Assembly: GCA_037176845.1 (NCBI GenBank) | Contig: JAYKXP010000125.1 | Location: 1 to 64,000, forward strand | Direction of reading: 5' to 3' | DNA: 64,000 nt | DNA from: Paramarasmius palmivorus | Taxonomy: Eukaryota > Basidiomycota > Agaricomycetes > Agaricales > Marasmiaceae | Shown: positions 10,063 through 20,811 of the stretch, one piece after another | How the letters are laid out: each line of letters starts with the position of its first letter | Position numbering within the stretch: position 1 is the stretch's first letter | The notes under the pieces: generated by a model | Databases searched by the model: none | What the model saw: only the letters and a program-made list of their open reading frames with translations | Told to the model about the DNA's origin: nothing | Position numbers and translations under genes: made by a program

Positions 10063-12360
10063 TGGCGTACTATTCCACAGTCTGCAGGTGCAGGTAGGGT
10101 TCAGGAGATAGGGGCGTTCGCTTAAATTAGGCTTGTCAGATGTTGCCCGTGAGGGGGCTGCGAGCAGGTTAGCTGTGTTTTTTTTTTGTTAAAAAAAGGT
10201 AGTTTCAGTGAAGTTTTTGAGAAATTATGGTTTGTATCTTTTCTGTGGGGGGGGGGAGTCTACCTTTTAGAGAAATGCGAACGAAACACGCTAACTCTAA
10301 TGGAAGATGTAAGATTGGCGTTTTTATCATATCCGTTTTACGTTACTCTAGGTGGCTCCTCCTCTTCGATGCTCAGACTCACTTAGTTCGCTAGGTCGCC
10401 AGTCTTGTCCATATTATCTTTCCCTCTCCACCAGACTTGATTTAGTGAACAAGGCACGAGGCCATTCACTGCCTTCTGCCTTTTATCTACGACTCTTCCT
10501 AAGCGCCTCCTATCAAGCCGAGCCTAGAGAATGTCTTATACTGTCATAATGCCCATGTACTACCCCACCTCGAACAAGCCCGGAGAATAATGGGTATGGA
10601 ATAATGGTTCTCCTACTGAAAAGGGATGTTTGCTTAGTGGTGAGTTGATAAAGCGCGAGGGGAAACGAATGCTGCAGCGGTGGAAACTCACCACCAAGAC
10701 TCACGTCTCCAAAACACAAAGGTGTTCCACTTTGTCTGGATCAATACTTTCAACGAGGCTAAGTGACGCTAGCACCAATTGGGTGCAGTTCCTCGTAATC
10801 AGCATGGCGCTTTGTGGTATACGGTTCAACCTTCGATTTCGCAGAGTTAAGGCACTTGGTGCCCAAGCAGTTGCCACAGCAGCTGGGGTGAGAAGGGAAG
10901 TAGCTGATGCAAGGGAATTTGGGCCTTTAAGTTCACTCACGGATAACACCACTTCGACTCTCTCGCGCAGTTAGTTTGCGGGAAAGAGCAGTAAAGCACT
11001 TGGTTAAGCCTGTCAGGAAAGGTGGATCCTCAAAGAGAAAGCGCTTAGACCGGTATGATGACCTAAGACTCGCCCAGATACGGTTCTGAAGAAACGCCAG
11101 TGCCGCTTCGGTTCTTGATTACACGGTGGGCTATGTTACAGGCTTGGTTCATACCCCCTGCAAAATGCGACGCCCTCTCTCTGAGGCATTATCTCCCTGA
11201 TCTCGGTTTGCATGCTCCCTCTTTACTGAAAGGTAGAGGATGTCGTACTTTGAAAGGCAATCAACCAAACTTGTTGACTTGCCCCAATCCTATGCCCAGG
11301 AGGAGGCGGCCATAGCAGAGACCAATAGGCGATCATCTGCCATCAAGGAGAAGCAACTGTGTTCTGCCAAAAAGCAGGTCAGTGAACAAATCACTTGATT
11401 TATGCACGTGTTATTCTTTCCAGTTCAGCTACTGAGGTTGGCCGCCTTGGGCACGTCTGGAGCTGCATCCCTTCTCTATAAGAGGGGTCATGAGATTAGG
11501 CATGCTAGCAGGTTGAAGTCGTAGCGTGTAAGGCTGCGCTCTTTTGTGCGCAGCCAGAGCACGTAAGCGTGGAAACCTGAACTCCCTGATCTCGAAAGTG
11601 CTGCTTCTTCCCTCGCCTTGCCCTAGTACATTCTGTCATCCGGCGGTTTTTCTTTGAGTGAGGTGAGCGGTGGGGAAATGTCTTCTGCTGGAAAGCTGGA
11701 GCAGGCGGATACGATTGGCTGGCGGGTTCGATCCAGCTCATAGGGTCAGCTCTATGTTCCAGAACTAGATTTAATATAGGAAGTTACGGCGTTTTCTCCC
11801 TCCGTCGCTTGCATTAGTCTTCCTAGGCAACAAGTCCCAGATCGCGGAGCAGAAGAGCCCTCGCTCGCCAAGTTGAAGGAGGTGCATAAGTTAGGACACA
11901 GGTGCTTCGATTACGTGGAACAGAGGCGAGAGAAGGCACAGCGTCGTTTGAGGCCGGCCTTTGATAGGCTAACGCGTCAGCCAAGTGTGAGGTGGCGTGC
12001 CTGGCTTTATTCACGCGCTTAGTCTGGGGTGCCGGCCCTGTGATTGGCTTAGCACCCAGAACCTCGTGAAGCAACAAGGAGTAGGCAGCACATTCAAAGC
12101 ATCCTTCACCGTTAACCGGCTTGTTGAAAAAGCTTGAATGGGACCTAAGCGAGATAGATGGGCCAACAAGAGGGGGAAGAAGATGCGCTGTGCAGAGGGG
12201 TGAAAGAAAGGAAACGGGTCACCAATGGACAACGGAGCGCAGAGTAAGTGATCGCGCTTATCAACTTCTCCTCATGGCGCTCGGAGACTTCCGGCTTCGG
12301 CAAATTTCAAGATGGGATGGTTGAGATTCCTTTCTCTTTGTTTCAACTCCTATCATTATT
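10063..12360. other. no confident gene; short coding-like pieces
   Basis: This 2.3-kb stretch between two divergent accessory genes holds a poly-T/A tract near 10,170-10,200. Short plus-strand coding-like pieces include one at 11,241-11,380 that starts MSYFERQSTKLVDLPQSYAQ and ends at a possible GTCAGT donor. No piece extends into a full model and no family is recognised. They may be decayed cargo genes of the adjacent KDZ element. Confidence 0.3.
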
Positions 12361-12368
12361 CTTTGTCA

Positions 12369-13168
12369 GGGTCGTAGCCCGAAATTTTTGGGAGTTGAGG
12401 CTCACAACAAATGTATGGAGGTGCGCGATGCGTACGCATACTTCCGCCTGTCGCCAGCTTTGACACCGCAAATTTCTATCGAAGCGGTTTGGAATAGACA
12501 TGTTCGAGCCGCGTTGGCCTCAGACCCCGTGGTTGCTGCTAGGAGGAAGAGAAGAAAGGAGGAGAAAAAGGGCAAAGCAGGAAAGGAGAGCGCAGAGGTT
12601 GCGGCTGAGAGGGATGGCAATGGCAAGCGCTACGCTACGTCCTTCCGACAAACCACAGGATGTCATTGACCTCACAAACGACGCTACCTATCAAAACCCA
12701 ATCGACCTCACTGCAGATATAGATTCAGATCGCGGCCCCGGAAACGATGTCAGCATGGAGGCCCCTTCCACAACGCCCATAGGCACTACATTTCCTCAAG
12801 ACGCCGGCCAATCGTCAACTTCTGTAGCCTCCAGGTCCGGCTCTAAACGTGAAGCGGAGGTTATTGAGATTACAGACTCTGAGCAGGAAGACGGAGACAT
12901 CGATGCAGAGGTATTTTCCAGCACCCATCAAATCTTCTCAGCTAACTCGTTCGCTAGGCCGAGAGCCCCCTCCTTCGACAAGCTGGTCGTTCGTTCGTTT
13001 CCTCTCACCGCAGTACTGAAGGTTTTGACGAGTGGCATTTCTGATATACAGCCTTTTACGGACATTTTCGATTCATCCACTACTACATTTCTAGTACTTA
13101 TGTTAGAGCACTCTGCATCATGTCGACACTTGGTCGACAATGCGCAACGAGTCATGTTATTTAATTAA
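12369..13168 (+). CDS. putative gene with SUMO-interaction-like motifs
   Basis: A probable acceptor (TTTGTCAG) precedes an exon reading FLGVEAHNKCMEVRDAYAYF and a basic stretch (ARRKRRKEEKKGK). A candidate GTTGCG...CCACAG intron then leads in frame to VIDLTND, PIDLTAD and VIEITDSE. These hydrophobic-acidic repeats match the SUMO-interaction motif consensus. The start exon is uncertain (possibly near 12,120-12,330) and the 3' end at 13,168 is simply the open frame's end. The gene lies just upstream of the HNH and KDZ genes on the same strand. Family not recognised. Confidence 0.4.
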
Positions 13169-13564
13169 ATCACGACGCATACCGGTTCCTGTAGCCTCTT
13201 ACCTACGCTCTACCATTGCCCTCTCCAGTTCTGACACCCCTGGTCAATTATATGAAACCAATATGCCCATCGCACCTCAATACAACCCGCTTGCATCCCG
13301 CTGTTTGCCTTCGTCATCCAAGAAAGTCTACGATAGACTTGTCAGATCTCAGCTCTAGTACCGTAACACCGATGGCTCATTAATGCGCCCATTCCTTGGA
13401 ACTCAGGTTCTTGCTCTGCTTGGTTCTAGCTCGGCCCTGTCTTGGTCTCATGAACGAATGCATGACGGCTTGGTCTGACTCATCATTGCCCTAGACATCG
13501 TGAGAAACGGTCATGGGGCTATGCGTTCTTGTTTGGCAACATTCCTTTGTGACCTTCCCTCACC
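13169..13564. other. intergenic, nothing recognised
   Basis: About 400 bases between the putative SIM-motif gene and the HNH gene. No open frame with coding character, repeat or RNA was noticed. Confidence 0.5.
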
Positions 13565-15049
13565 ATGGCCACTTTAACCAGGACGACCCCAGAACCCTCA
13601 TCCGAACCGCCAGATCCTGCACAGCTTCTACCTGAAGAGGAGTTTCCTACCTTTACTGTTCACTGCAATATCTCCGTTCCAGGCTCAGAGAAACACACAG
13701 TAGTCAGGCAGCACCTGAAGCTCAGAATCCCACTCGTCATTGCCTCTACTGTCACCAATCATACCCTTCGATGGCTGCGCTACCTACTGTGGTGCATAGT
13801 TCCTACGAATGGAACGCTTAAACACAACGGAAGAGCGCTCAAGGTTGGAAGCTCGTATTTGCCAAGCCAGGGCGATGTTTTTTACTACAAAGTCGGTGAG
13901 CACAGGAGCACATTTGTACTGGCATTCTCTAATAATGGTCAAACAGATTACAGGAAAAGGCTTCATTGCAGATCCTCAAGCTATGCTGGAGCGCACCAGT
14001 GTCGACGACGATAAGCAGTCCAGGGATCCAACTTTCCGTTACAAAGTGCTCCACCGTGACGAAAAAGAAATCATGCTCGCTGGGAGCTCCTTGAGGTACC
14101 CCTACTGCGTTGTTTCGGAGCGCCTGACCTTGCCCTTGCCCACGCTGGACTTCGAAACTCACGCCCAACGGATGCCATGCCATACACCTCATACCGCATA
14201 GCAAGGGCGACAAGGTAAGGCTTCAAAGTTCAGAATACACTTAGACTCAGCTTAACTCATTGAAAGTACATTTCGTTCATGACAGGAGGAAGCATTCGCA
14301 GGATAGATGACGTTCGCAACGGCCTTCTTGTGACAAAGCAGCTCCACTCATATCTGGGAGAGATGAAGGAGAATGGCCAGAAAATACCTCCGGTGTGTGC
14401 TTTTTTGAGGGTGAGTCATTTTGCCACCGCTGTAGGCCCCAGCTGAGTTCTTCCTAGGTCCCCAACCAATTTATGACCAGGTCACATGTGAAGATTTCTG
14501 ATAAGGAGGCCGACAGAGAAAAGCTTCCCTCTGATCCAGGCGAAAGAATCGTCAAATTTCACGTGCTATCGTTGATATACAAGTTTTTCGTTGGCCCTCT
14601 ATCTGACGCGTTGAAGGCGGAAACGGAGATATGGGACGGGAAGCTGACCAGGCAGCCGCTTCGTGAGCACTATACCAAGCGCGTGCCGGACACCTATTGG
14701 ACTACCACTACGGGTGTGTGGCGCTCGCTGCATTTGCCGAAAAGGGACAGGCCTACGACGACTTCACCAAGGTTGTACAGGACATCTACCAGCTTGGCGG
14801 CGGACCCTATGTTAACTATAGCTCCTCGAGCGAGACGAGGATGAAGACGGTGTCGACGATGATGAGGATGGCGACTACGATCAGGGCGGCGGTCGATCCA
14901 GTAGACGTGGAGGGGGCAAGAAAGGCGGAGGGGGCAAGAAGGGCAGAGGAGGCAAGAAGGGCGGAGGAGGTAAGAAAGGCGGAGGAAGCAAGAAATCGAG
15001 AGGAGTAGGGAAGGGAAGTAAGCCAGCAGGTCAACATCAACAGGCATAA
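13565..15049 (+). pseudogene. HNH nuclease-domain protein (HNH_2 type), frame-disrupted
   Basis: The start at 13,565 opens a frame with WLRYLLWCIVPTNG, like the N-terminal part of agaric HNH proteins. Later pieces fall in other frames: YCVVS near 14,105 (the strand before the HNH site), then HLIPHSKGDK near 14,180-14,210 (the HNH core), an intron (GTAAGG...GAAAG), then DDVRNGLL and a segment ending near 14,690. The C-terminus is acidic, then Gly/Lys repeats (GGKKGGGGKK) to a stop at 15,047-15,049. The core cannot be read in one frame: at least two frame changes lie between 13,900 and 14,200. Such proteins are predicted endonucleases; this copy is probably inactive. Its place beside the KDZ gene suggests transposon cargo. 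Confidence 0.6.
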
Positions 15050-16132
15050 CGACGGACAACTTGGTCTCGTTGATACCCTCTGGGCTTGGCTTCTGTCATG
15101 AGAGAGTCAAGGGAGGTCGAGGAAAGAGTTCATGCCGTCGATGCATGGAGAACAGGCATCCCCGCCGGGGTCTAAATTGCCCCCATCTCACTCTGTATGC
15201 CTTTCATAGCGGTACCCATGTACAGTAATGCCGTATTGTCGAAGCAGAACCTCGTGGACGTTTTACTGAATTACCCAGGCCCACATTGCTCCTTCATTGC
15301 ACATCTGATGATCTCTCTCATTGAAGATGAACGTGCTTTGGAAAACTGGGTTTCATTCAGGCATATTATTTGTATCTGTCTTTATCAACACTAACTCGAA
15401 CTGAACCACAGTAATTCGCCCCCGGAGATGTCGATGGAAGCCGATCCTGCAAACGATTACCTCACACCTCCGCCATGTGCTCAGCCTCGTATTCTGCTAT
15501 CGCCATCGTACAAGCCAGAAGCAGAACTCAGTGATGAGATTATCGTGGTACAGTACATACGTCGGAAGGGGGAAACGCTTGAGGTCCTATGTGCGAGACT
15601 CAAGTACGTGGCCCTTCTATCACTAATTTCACACACCTATATGTCACTTCTAGTCCATGTAGCTTCTCGGACGGCGTTTCTCAACCAAAACGCAACTTAG
15701 ATAGCAGCTTTCGAAAGGGCTGCTCGAATTGTTCAGGCCATGTGTTCGTAGAAGCTACTGAGGCTGATGGTCAGCCATCCAAGCGAAGGAAAACCGAGTC
15801 TCATTACTCCCAAAGCTCCAACGTCACCGTGTAGATCTCTCAGATGTCAGTTGACCAGATTAAACGTGTGGTTTTGTTGCAGAAGGTTTCGTAGATCTTG
15901 CACATACGAAGAACCGTCACTGGGCTGCTCGCGTTTGCTTAAGATACTTTTCTTGTACGATACTATATTAGCTATTAATAACTTGGCAGCGTACCTAGCC
16001 CTTACCAACCCCTTACTGATTCGAAGGTGCTACCGCACTCATCTATAATAACTTTTCCCCCTCAGAATCAGGTTCTAGTTTCTTGTTGTACAATATAGCC
16101 ATTCTCCAGGAACTCCATTCCTGAAAACCCTA
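15050..16132 (+). other. degraded coding-like DNA before the KDZ element
   Basis: Short plus-strand pieces near 15,240-15,360 and 15,428-15,600 have codon-like composition, with possible introns between them, but no joined frame was found. A polypeptide-like stretch ends at 15,834. They may belong to a second decayed gene of the HNH type. Nothing else was recognised. Confidence 0.3.
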
Positions 16133-16322
16133 TTTTTGAAAACATTCGGAAAGAGCGCCAAATTGAGTTCCACGTGACAAGGTTGTGCACGTTCCTCGGA
16201 CCATTTCCCTCCTGTTCCCACGACTGCTTCCAATCAACAAACCACCATGAGGTAGCGACCGGCCACATAAAAGGTCTGTAGCTTTCACATTCCTCTCCCC
16301 CAGTTCTCAGTTCTCAGGCCTC

Positions 16323-19300
16323 ATGTCTAGTAAGCGACATCGAAAGCAAGCTCCCTCTCTTTCTCAATACTCCCCGGAAGACCTCGACTTGTCTGATGGA
16401 GAAGTTCCTAGCAAGAAGACTAAAATTCTGGCGTCGGTCGTTACATCCTCCATCTCTGCGGATAGACGTCGAGTGACCACAGTACCCCTCAAAATGAGAC
16501 CTCCAGTGTCTTCCTCCGAGCAAGATACATCGTCCGCTCCCAGTCAGAGCCTTTCAGAAGGGATCGCCGACATGCACGTTGACGAAGTCTACGACGATAT
16601 TCAGACTATAGACGGGGGTCTTTATTCAACTTCTGGGGATAAGATTCCGGCACAAACAAAACTTAATAAACGCAAACGGACAACCGATGCGGTAAGCTGA
16701 GCCTCTTCTAACGCGTGGAAGGTGTGCTGACCGAATATGTAGGGAGATAATCTTGATTGGATGAGCCTTCGCGACGAATATCTCCGTATACTTATGGTGG
16801 GAGAGGGCCGTGGGGACAATGCAAAGGACTGCTGTCGTCGATGCAAGAAGAAGGGACATTTACCGCAATACCGATGCCGCGACTGCTTTTCAATGGAGCT
16901 GATGTGCAAAGGGTGCATTGTCGACCTTCATCGGGAGCGACCTTTAGACGTGATACAGGTCTGGCCGCTCTTTTACGTCCTTTCACACTAGCTAATGTTC
17001 CTTCAGTTTTGGAACGGGAGGTTCTTTCAACGTGTTTCTCTTGAAAGTCTTGGCCTCGTCGTTCAATTGGGACACACATCCAATACTCCTTGTCCGGCCC
17101 CAAATACGAGCGCTCCCGCCAACTTTACCGTCCTTCACACCAATGGTTTCCATCGAGTTCGCATTCAATACTGCGAATGTGGGAACGCTGGTAGCCTCGC
17201 TCACATGCACCAACAGCTTTTACGACACGAGTGGTATCCGGCTACCGCAAAGGTCCCCAAGACTGCATTTACCTTTCGGTTACTAGAGCATTTCCACACC
17301 ATGACTCTAGTGGGCAAAGTGACGGCGTATGACTACTATCGTGGACTGGAAAACCTTACAGATAACGCGGGCAGCTTCTCGTTCAAGGTTGCTTTTTTTA
17401 TGTCGTTAATCTGACCTAGTTCACTGACTCACTTTGTAGAAACGATACGCCCAGTTCAGGAGGGCCATTCGACAGTGGCGCCACCTCAAGTTGTTGAAGC
17501 GAGGAGGTCGAGGGAATGATGGTGTGAGAGATATTAGCGAAACACGCCCCGGAGAGCTTGCTGTGATTTGCCCGGCATGTCCACGTCCTGGTATCAACTT
17601 ACCAGATAACTGGCTTCAGGCAAGCTCTCAGCAAAGGTACGATACAAGCCATGAAGTCTCTACTTTGTACTGAGGAAACTAGGTTCATATACAGGCTCTT
17701 TCTTGCAGTAGACGCCTGCTTCCGTCTTAAACGGAAGCTGGTTTCAAACGAAGATGCCGATCCCGGCTTTGGGACTGGGTTTGCTTACCTGGTTGAGGAC
17801 GGTCGCTATAGAGAGTACCTCCGGGACATGACTAATGAAACAGAGGTGATGTGCTGCATCATTTCAGACTACATGGAGCTCACCTGAAGTAGATGTCTAC
17901 TTGCTCCGGCCTTGCAGCTCTCGATCATGCCAACTCGAGGAATGCTCGAGGCAACTACTCTTCGTCTGGCGTGGGGCTAGGCTGCTGTGCTCGGCACGAG
18001 TTCATTCAGCCCAACGGTGTCGGAGATTTGCAAAAAGGAGAAAGGTTTGTGCTCTTTTGTCAAAACTAAGCACCGCTAACTCATCTGCTATCCAGATACT
18101 GCAATATCGATTGGATTATTGCCTGCATACTTGGACATCACAGCCCTGATCTTGACGTGTGCCTCTCGTATGACATCTGCTGTCAATACTGTCGTCGGTT
18201 TATCGAGCGAATAATGGGGCTGCCTGTGGACGTTCGGCCTAAAGCACTTGCCGACTTCTTATTCGTCATACCAAAACTGCATGTGTATGGGCATACTATC
18301 AAATGTCAGCTCAACTTTTCCCTCAACTATGCGCTTGGTGTTGGCCGAACAGATGGTGAGGGGGTGGAAAGAAATTGGGCTGGCCAGGGCCCTATCGCAA
18401 CCAGCACCATTGAAATGGGTCCTGGGTCCAGACACGACACTCTGGACGATCACTGGAGCTTCTGGAACTGGCAAAAGTTGTTAGGATTGGGTAGGTTTTC
18501 TTTTGATTTGAACATGCATATCACTGAGGCTCTGGTCAGGTGTGCTGTTGCTTCGTAGGCTTAAACTTGCTGTCCGGTGGGCCGCCATTCAAGAAGAACT
18601 GCATCGAGCTCAAACAATAAACCAGGCCGCTCGAGCTCCGACGTGGAAGAAGGCCGTTCACGACTTTGAGGCTGACAAGACTAGCCCAAATCCATACGAG
18701 TTTCCAAAAAAAGGTGCGTGCGTTTTCGCTGCTCAGCTGGCAGCCCGTTCAGTCTATCACGCAGGTCTTACAATCCAGGAGGTTCGCGTACAGCTTGCTC
18801 GAGAGGAGTACTCCAGCTTGAGCGCTGACCAGGCAGTGCTAGATGAGGCATTGCTCGATGATGAACACTTATCAACTAAAGGCCCCACTGAGCTATTGCT
18901 TTCGGCTTTCGATATAGAGGAAAAGCAGTGGGTGTTGTTCTACTCTTTATGGCAAGTCCTGACTAGCTCCGCAGGCGTCAGCTCCGAGAGTCACGGCTAC
19001 TGAAAAAGATGGGCTATACTCTCAAGCAAGTGGGCGATATACTTGATAAGCAAATGCGGCTCAGAAAAATTACTTCAAGGTTCTACAACCAGCAGGACCA
19101 CTTGATGCCCATTGTGCGTTCTTTGCGTCAGTCAAAACCCATCAATCCCGACGAGGTGGAGGCCATGCCCCTCTTTCTACCTTCTTCACTCTCCCCGGAG
19201 CAACTTGCTGCCTGCCCTGCTGCGGACTTCGCCAAGATAGAGCTCAGGCTTCGAGAAGCGCAGTGCTCTGAGGCCTTGGATGAGCTACGAAATCAGCTTC

Positions 19301-20305
19301 TGGTCACATCCCGTCTTCGCACCTATAAAAGCGCTCAAGCGAGGCATCAAGGTCGGCTTCGGCGCTCATCCAAGCTAATGCAGCTGAGCGAGTCCAAGTG
19401 TCGTTTACATGCATCTCGATACCAGAATGCTTGGGAGGCTATAAGGATGCTTCGCGGAGGAGATCCTAATGCCGTTCCATGGAGAAAGCTATTGTCAACA
19501 GACATCCGGTGCATGGAAGATGCTGAGGATAGAGCAATTGGAGTTCCAAGGAAGAAGCTGGGAAATAAGACCCACAGTGTTGGCAAGGAGAAAGCGAAAG
19601 AGGTTATGGGGCGTTCACTTGAGGAGGAGGTGGACATGGATGAGGAAGCGAGTGAAGATGACGATGGCCAGGAGGGTTTTGGTGACGAGGATGAAGAGGG
19701 CGACGATGAAGACGAAGATGACGATGACGATGAGGGCAACAATGAGCTGGAGGTGGAGCCAGAGGCAGCAGATAAGAGGTGGAGAACAAAGAGAGATGAG
19801 ATGTTGAAAAAGACTGGCGAGGGCTATCGTGGCACATCTTGGATATGGTGGGCCGCCGACGGAGGAGGTTTTGCTTCAGACGAAAGTCTATATGCTGGTA
19901 CGCACTTTTCCTTTGCTGTATTTGTCTCATCAAGCTAAACTATCAGCAGGGCTCCGCGTGGAGTGGGCGAAGTCTTATGCCAGGCTCCGACGTTGGCAAG
20001 AGGAGACTCAGCTGGTCACAGAAGAGATGAGGAGGACCATCAAGTCCCTAATATGGTCTGCTACTCAGTGGGAAATAAGGGCGAGCGTTCCCAGTTTTCA
20101 GGGCGCTCATGCGGAAGGGGCCTCTGCATATGCGTACAGGCAAGCCTCAATGTACCGGCATCTGGCAGCATCTTTCGCCACGCAATGGAAAAAACAATCG
20201 GCAAAGTCTAGCTCGCAGGAAGGTATCTCCAGCGAGTCTGAAGACGTGACTGAAGATGCACTGCGACTTTCACTGAGTGGAGAGGAAAGTGATCTGGAGC
20301 AGTGA
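16323..20305 (+). CDS. KDZ family transposase with CxC2 cysteine cluster
   Basis: Eleven exons join in one frame of 1,157 residues: 16323-16691, 16743-16958, 17007-17387, 17440-17636, 17695-17845, 17893-18044, 18096-18490, 18540-18713, 18765-18931, 18982-19897, 19950-20305. Residues about 153-186 form the CxC2 cluster (CCRRC, YRCRDC, CKGC...H). A second CPACPRPG cluster is near 366. The RNase H-like core shows AVDACFRLK (Asp near 394), LSYDICCQY (Asp near 515) and RTDGEGVERNWA (Glu near 577-580), the expected acidic residues. The C-terminus has a Lys/Arg-rich helical part and a long Asp/Glu run (about 19,620-19,765). The intact frame suggests recent mobility. It acts by cutting and joining transposon ends in the nucleus. 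Confidence 0.92.
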
Positions 20306-20360
20306 TCCACAAGGTGCGTTTTGTTCCGTCTGAGAAAGCTCATTATCTAAAACCCATCCA

Positions 20361-20560
20361 TTTTCAATAAGTCAGGTCCTCGGGTTGTTTTCAATAATGT
20401 CACATCCTCGTATCAGGTGAGCTCTTCTCCCTAGCCTCGTTATTGAAAACTAACTGTCATTTTTGATAAATCAGGTCCTCGGCCTGTTTTTGATAACGAA
20501 GTAAGCTCCTCTCCCCCGCCTCATTATCAAAAACTAACTATTATTTTTGATAAACCAGAG
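20361..20560 (+). repeat. KDZ subterminal repeats with covarying inverted arms
   Basis: Two units of roughly 100 bp lie in tandem. Unit 1 has TTTTCAATAA at 20,361 and 20,388 and its inverse TTATTGAAAA at 20,440. Unit 2 has TTTTTGATAA at 20,460 and 20,487 and its inverse TTATCAAAAA at 20,524. A third TTTTTGATAA starts at 20,544. TCAGGTCCTCGG follows the first arm in both units. The arms differ between units but keep pairing within each. Confidence 0.75.
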
Positions 20561-20811
20561 GTTTTGGGTTTGGGCTGTTTTTTGAAAACTACTTGATCTG
20601 TCTTTGATTGTTTTTGAAAACATGGTTTCCGCACTTGATCCATCTTTTGTATAACAACTGTACTGTTACCAGCATGAAGTAGATTTTTGAAAATATTGGG
20701 AATGTATTAATGTAAAACATAATAGCAATAGAAGCATCCGCGTTTTTTGTAATAAGGCCCCCGACATATATCGGGCATTTTTGTAAAAAGCTAGCGTGCA
20801 CGGATGCCTAG

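Larger units (their letters stand above)
16133..20700 (+). mobile_element. KDZ (Kyakuja-Dileera-Zisupton) DNA transposon
   Basis: The element carries an intact KDZ transposase. Limits given are the outermost copies of a shared motif, TTTTTGAAAACATTCGG (16,133-16,149) and TTTTTGAAAATATTGGG (20,684-20,700), which match at 15 of 17 positions in direct orientation. The true termini and target duplication were not identified. GCATCCG...CGGATGC near 20,730-20,810 could mark the right end, next to the broken gag gene. KDZ elements are known from Agaricomycetes (Iyer and colleagues), often with TET/JBP genes; none is recognised here. Confidence 0.8.

Noticed and set aside
9296..10111. Plus-strand Ser/Glu-rich ORFs opposite the Lys/Ser gene
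   Set aside because: Mirror frames of the low-complexity minus-strand gene.
10630..10974. Possible TET/JBP cargo gene
   Set aside because: Short coding-like pieces only; no H-x-D dioxygenase motif was found.
13140..13358. 72-codon ORF between the SIM-motif gene and the HNH gene
   Set aside because: No family match and no plausible splice link to either side.
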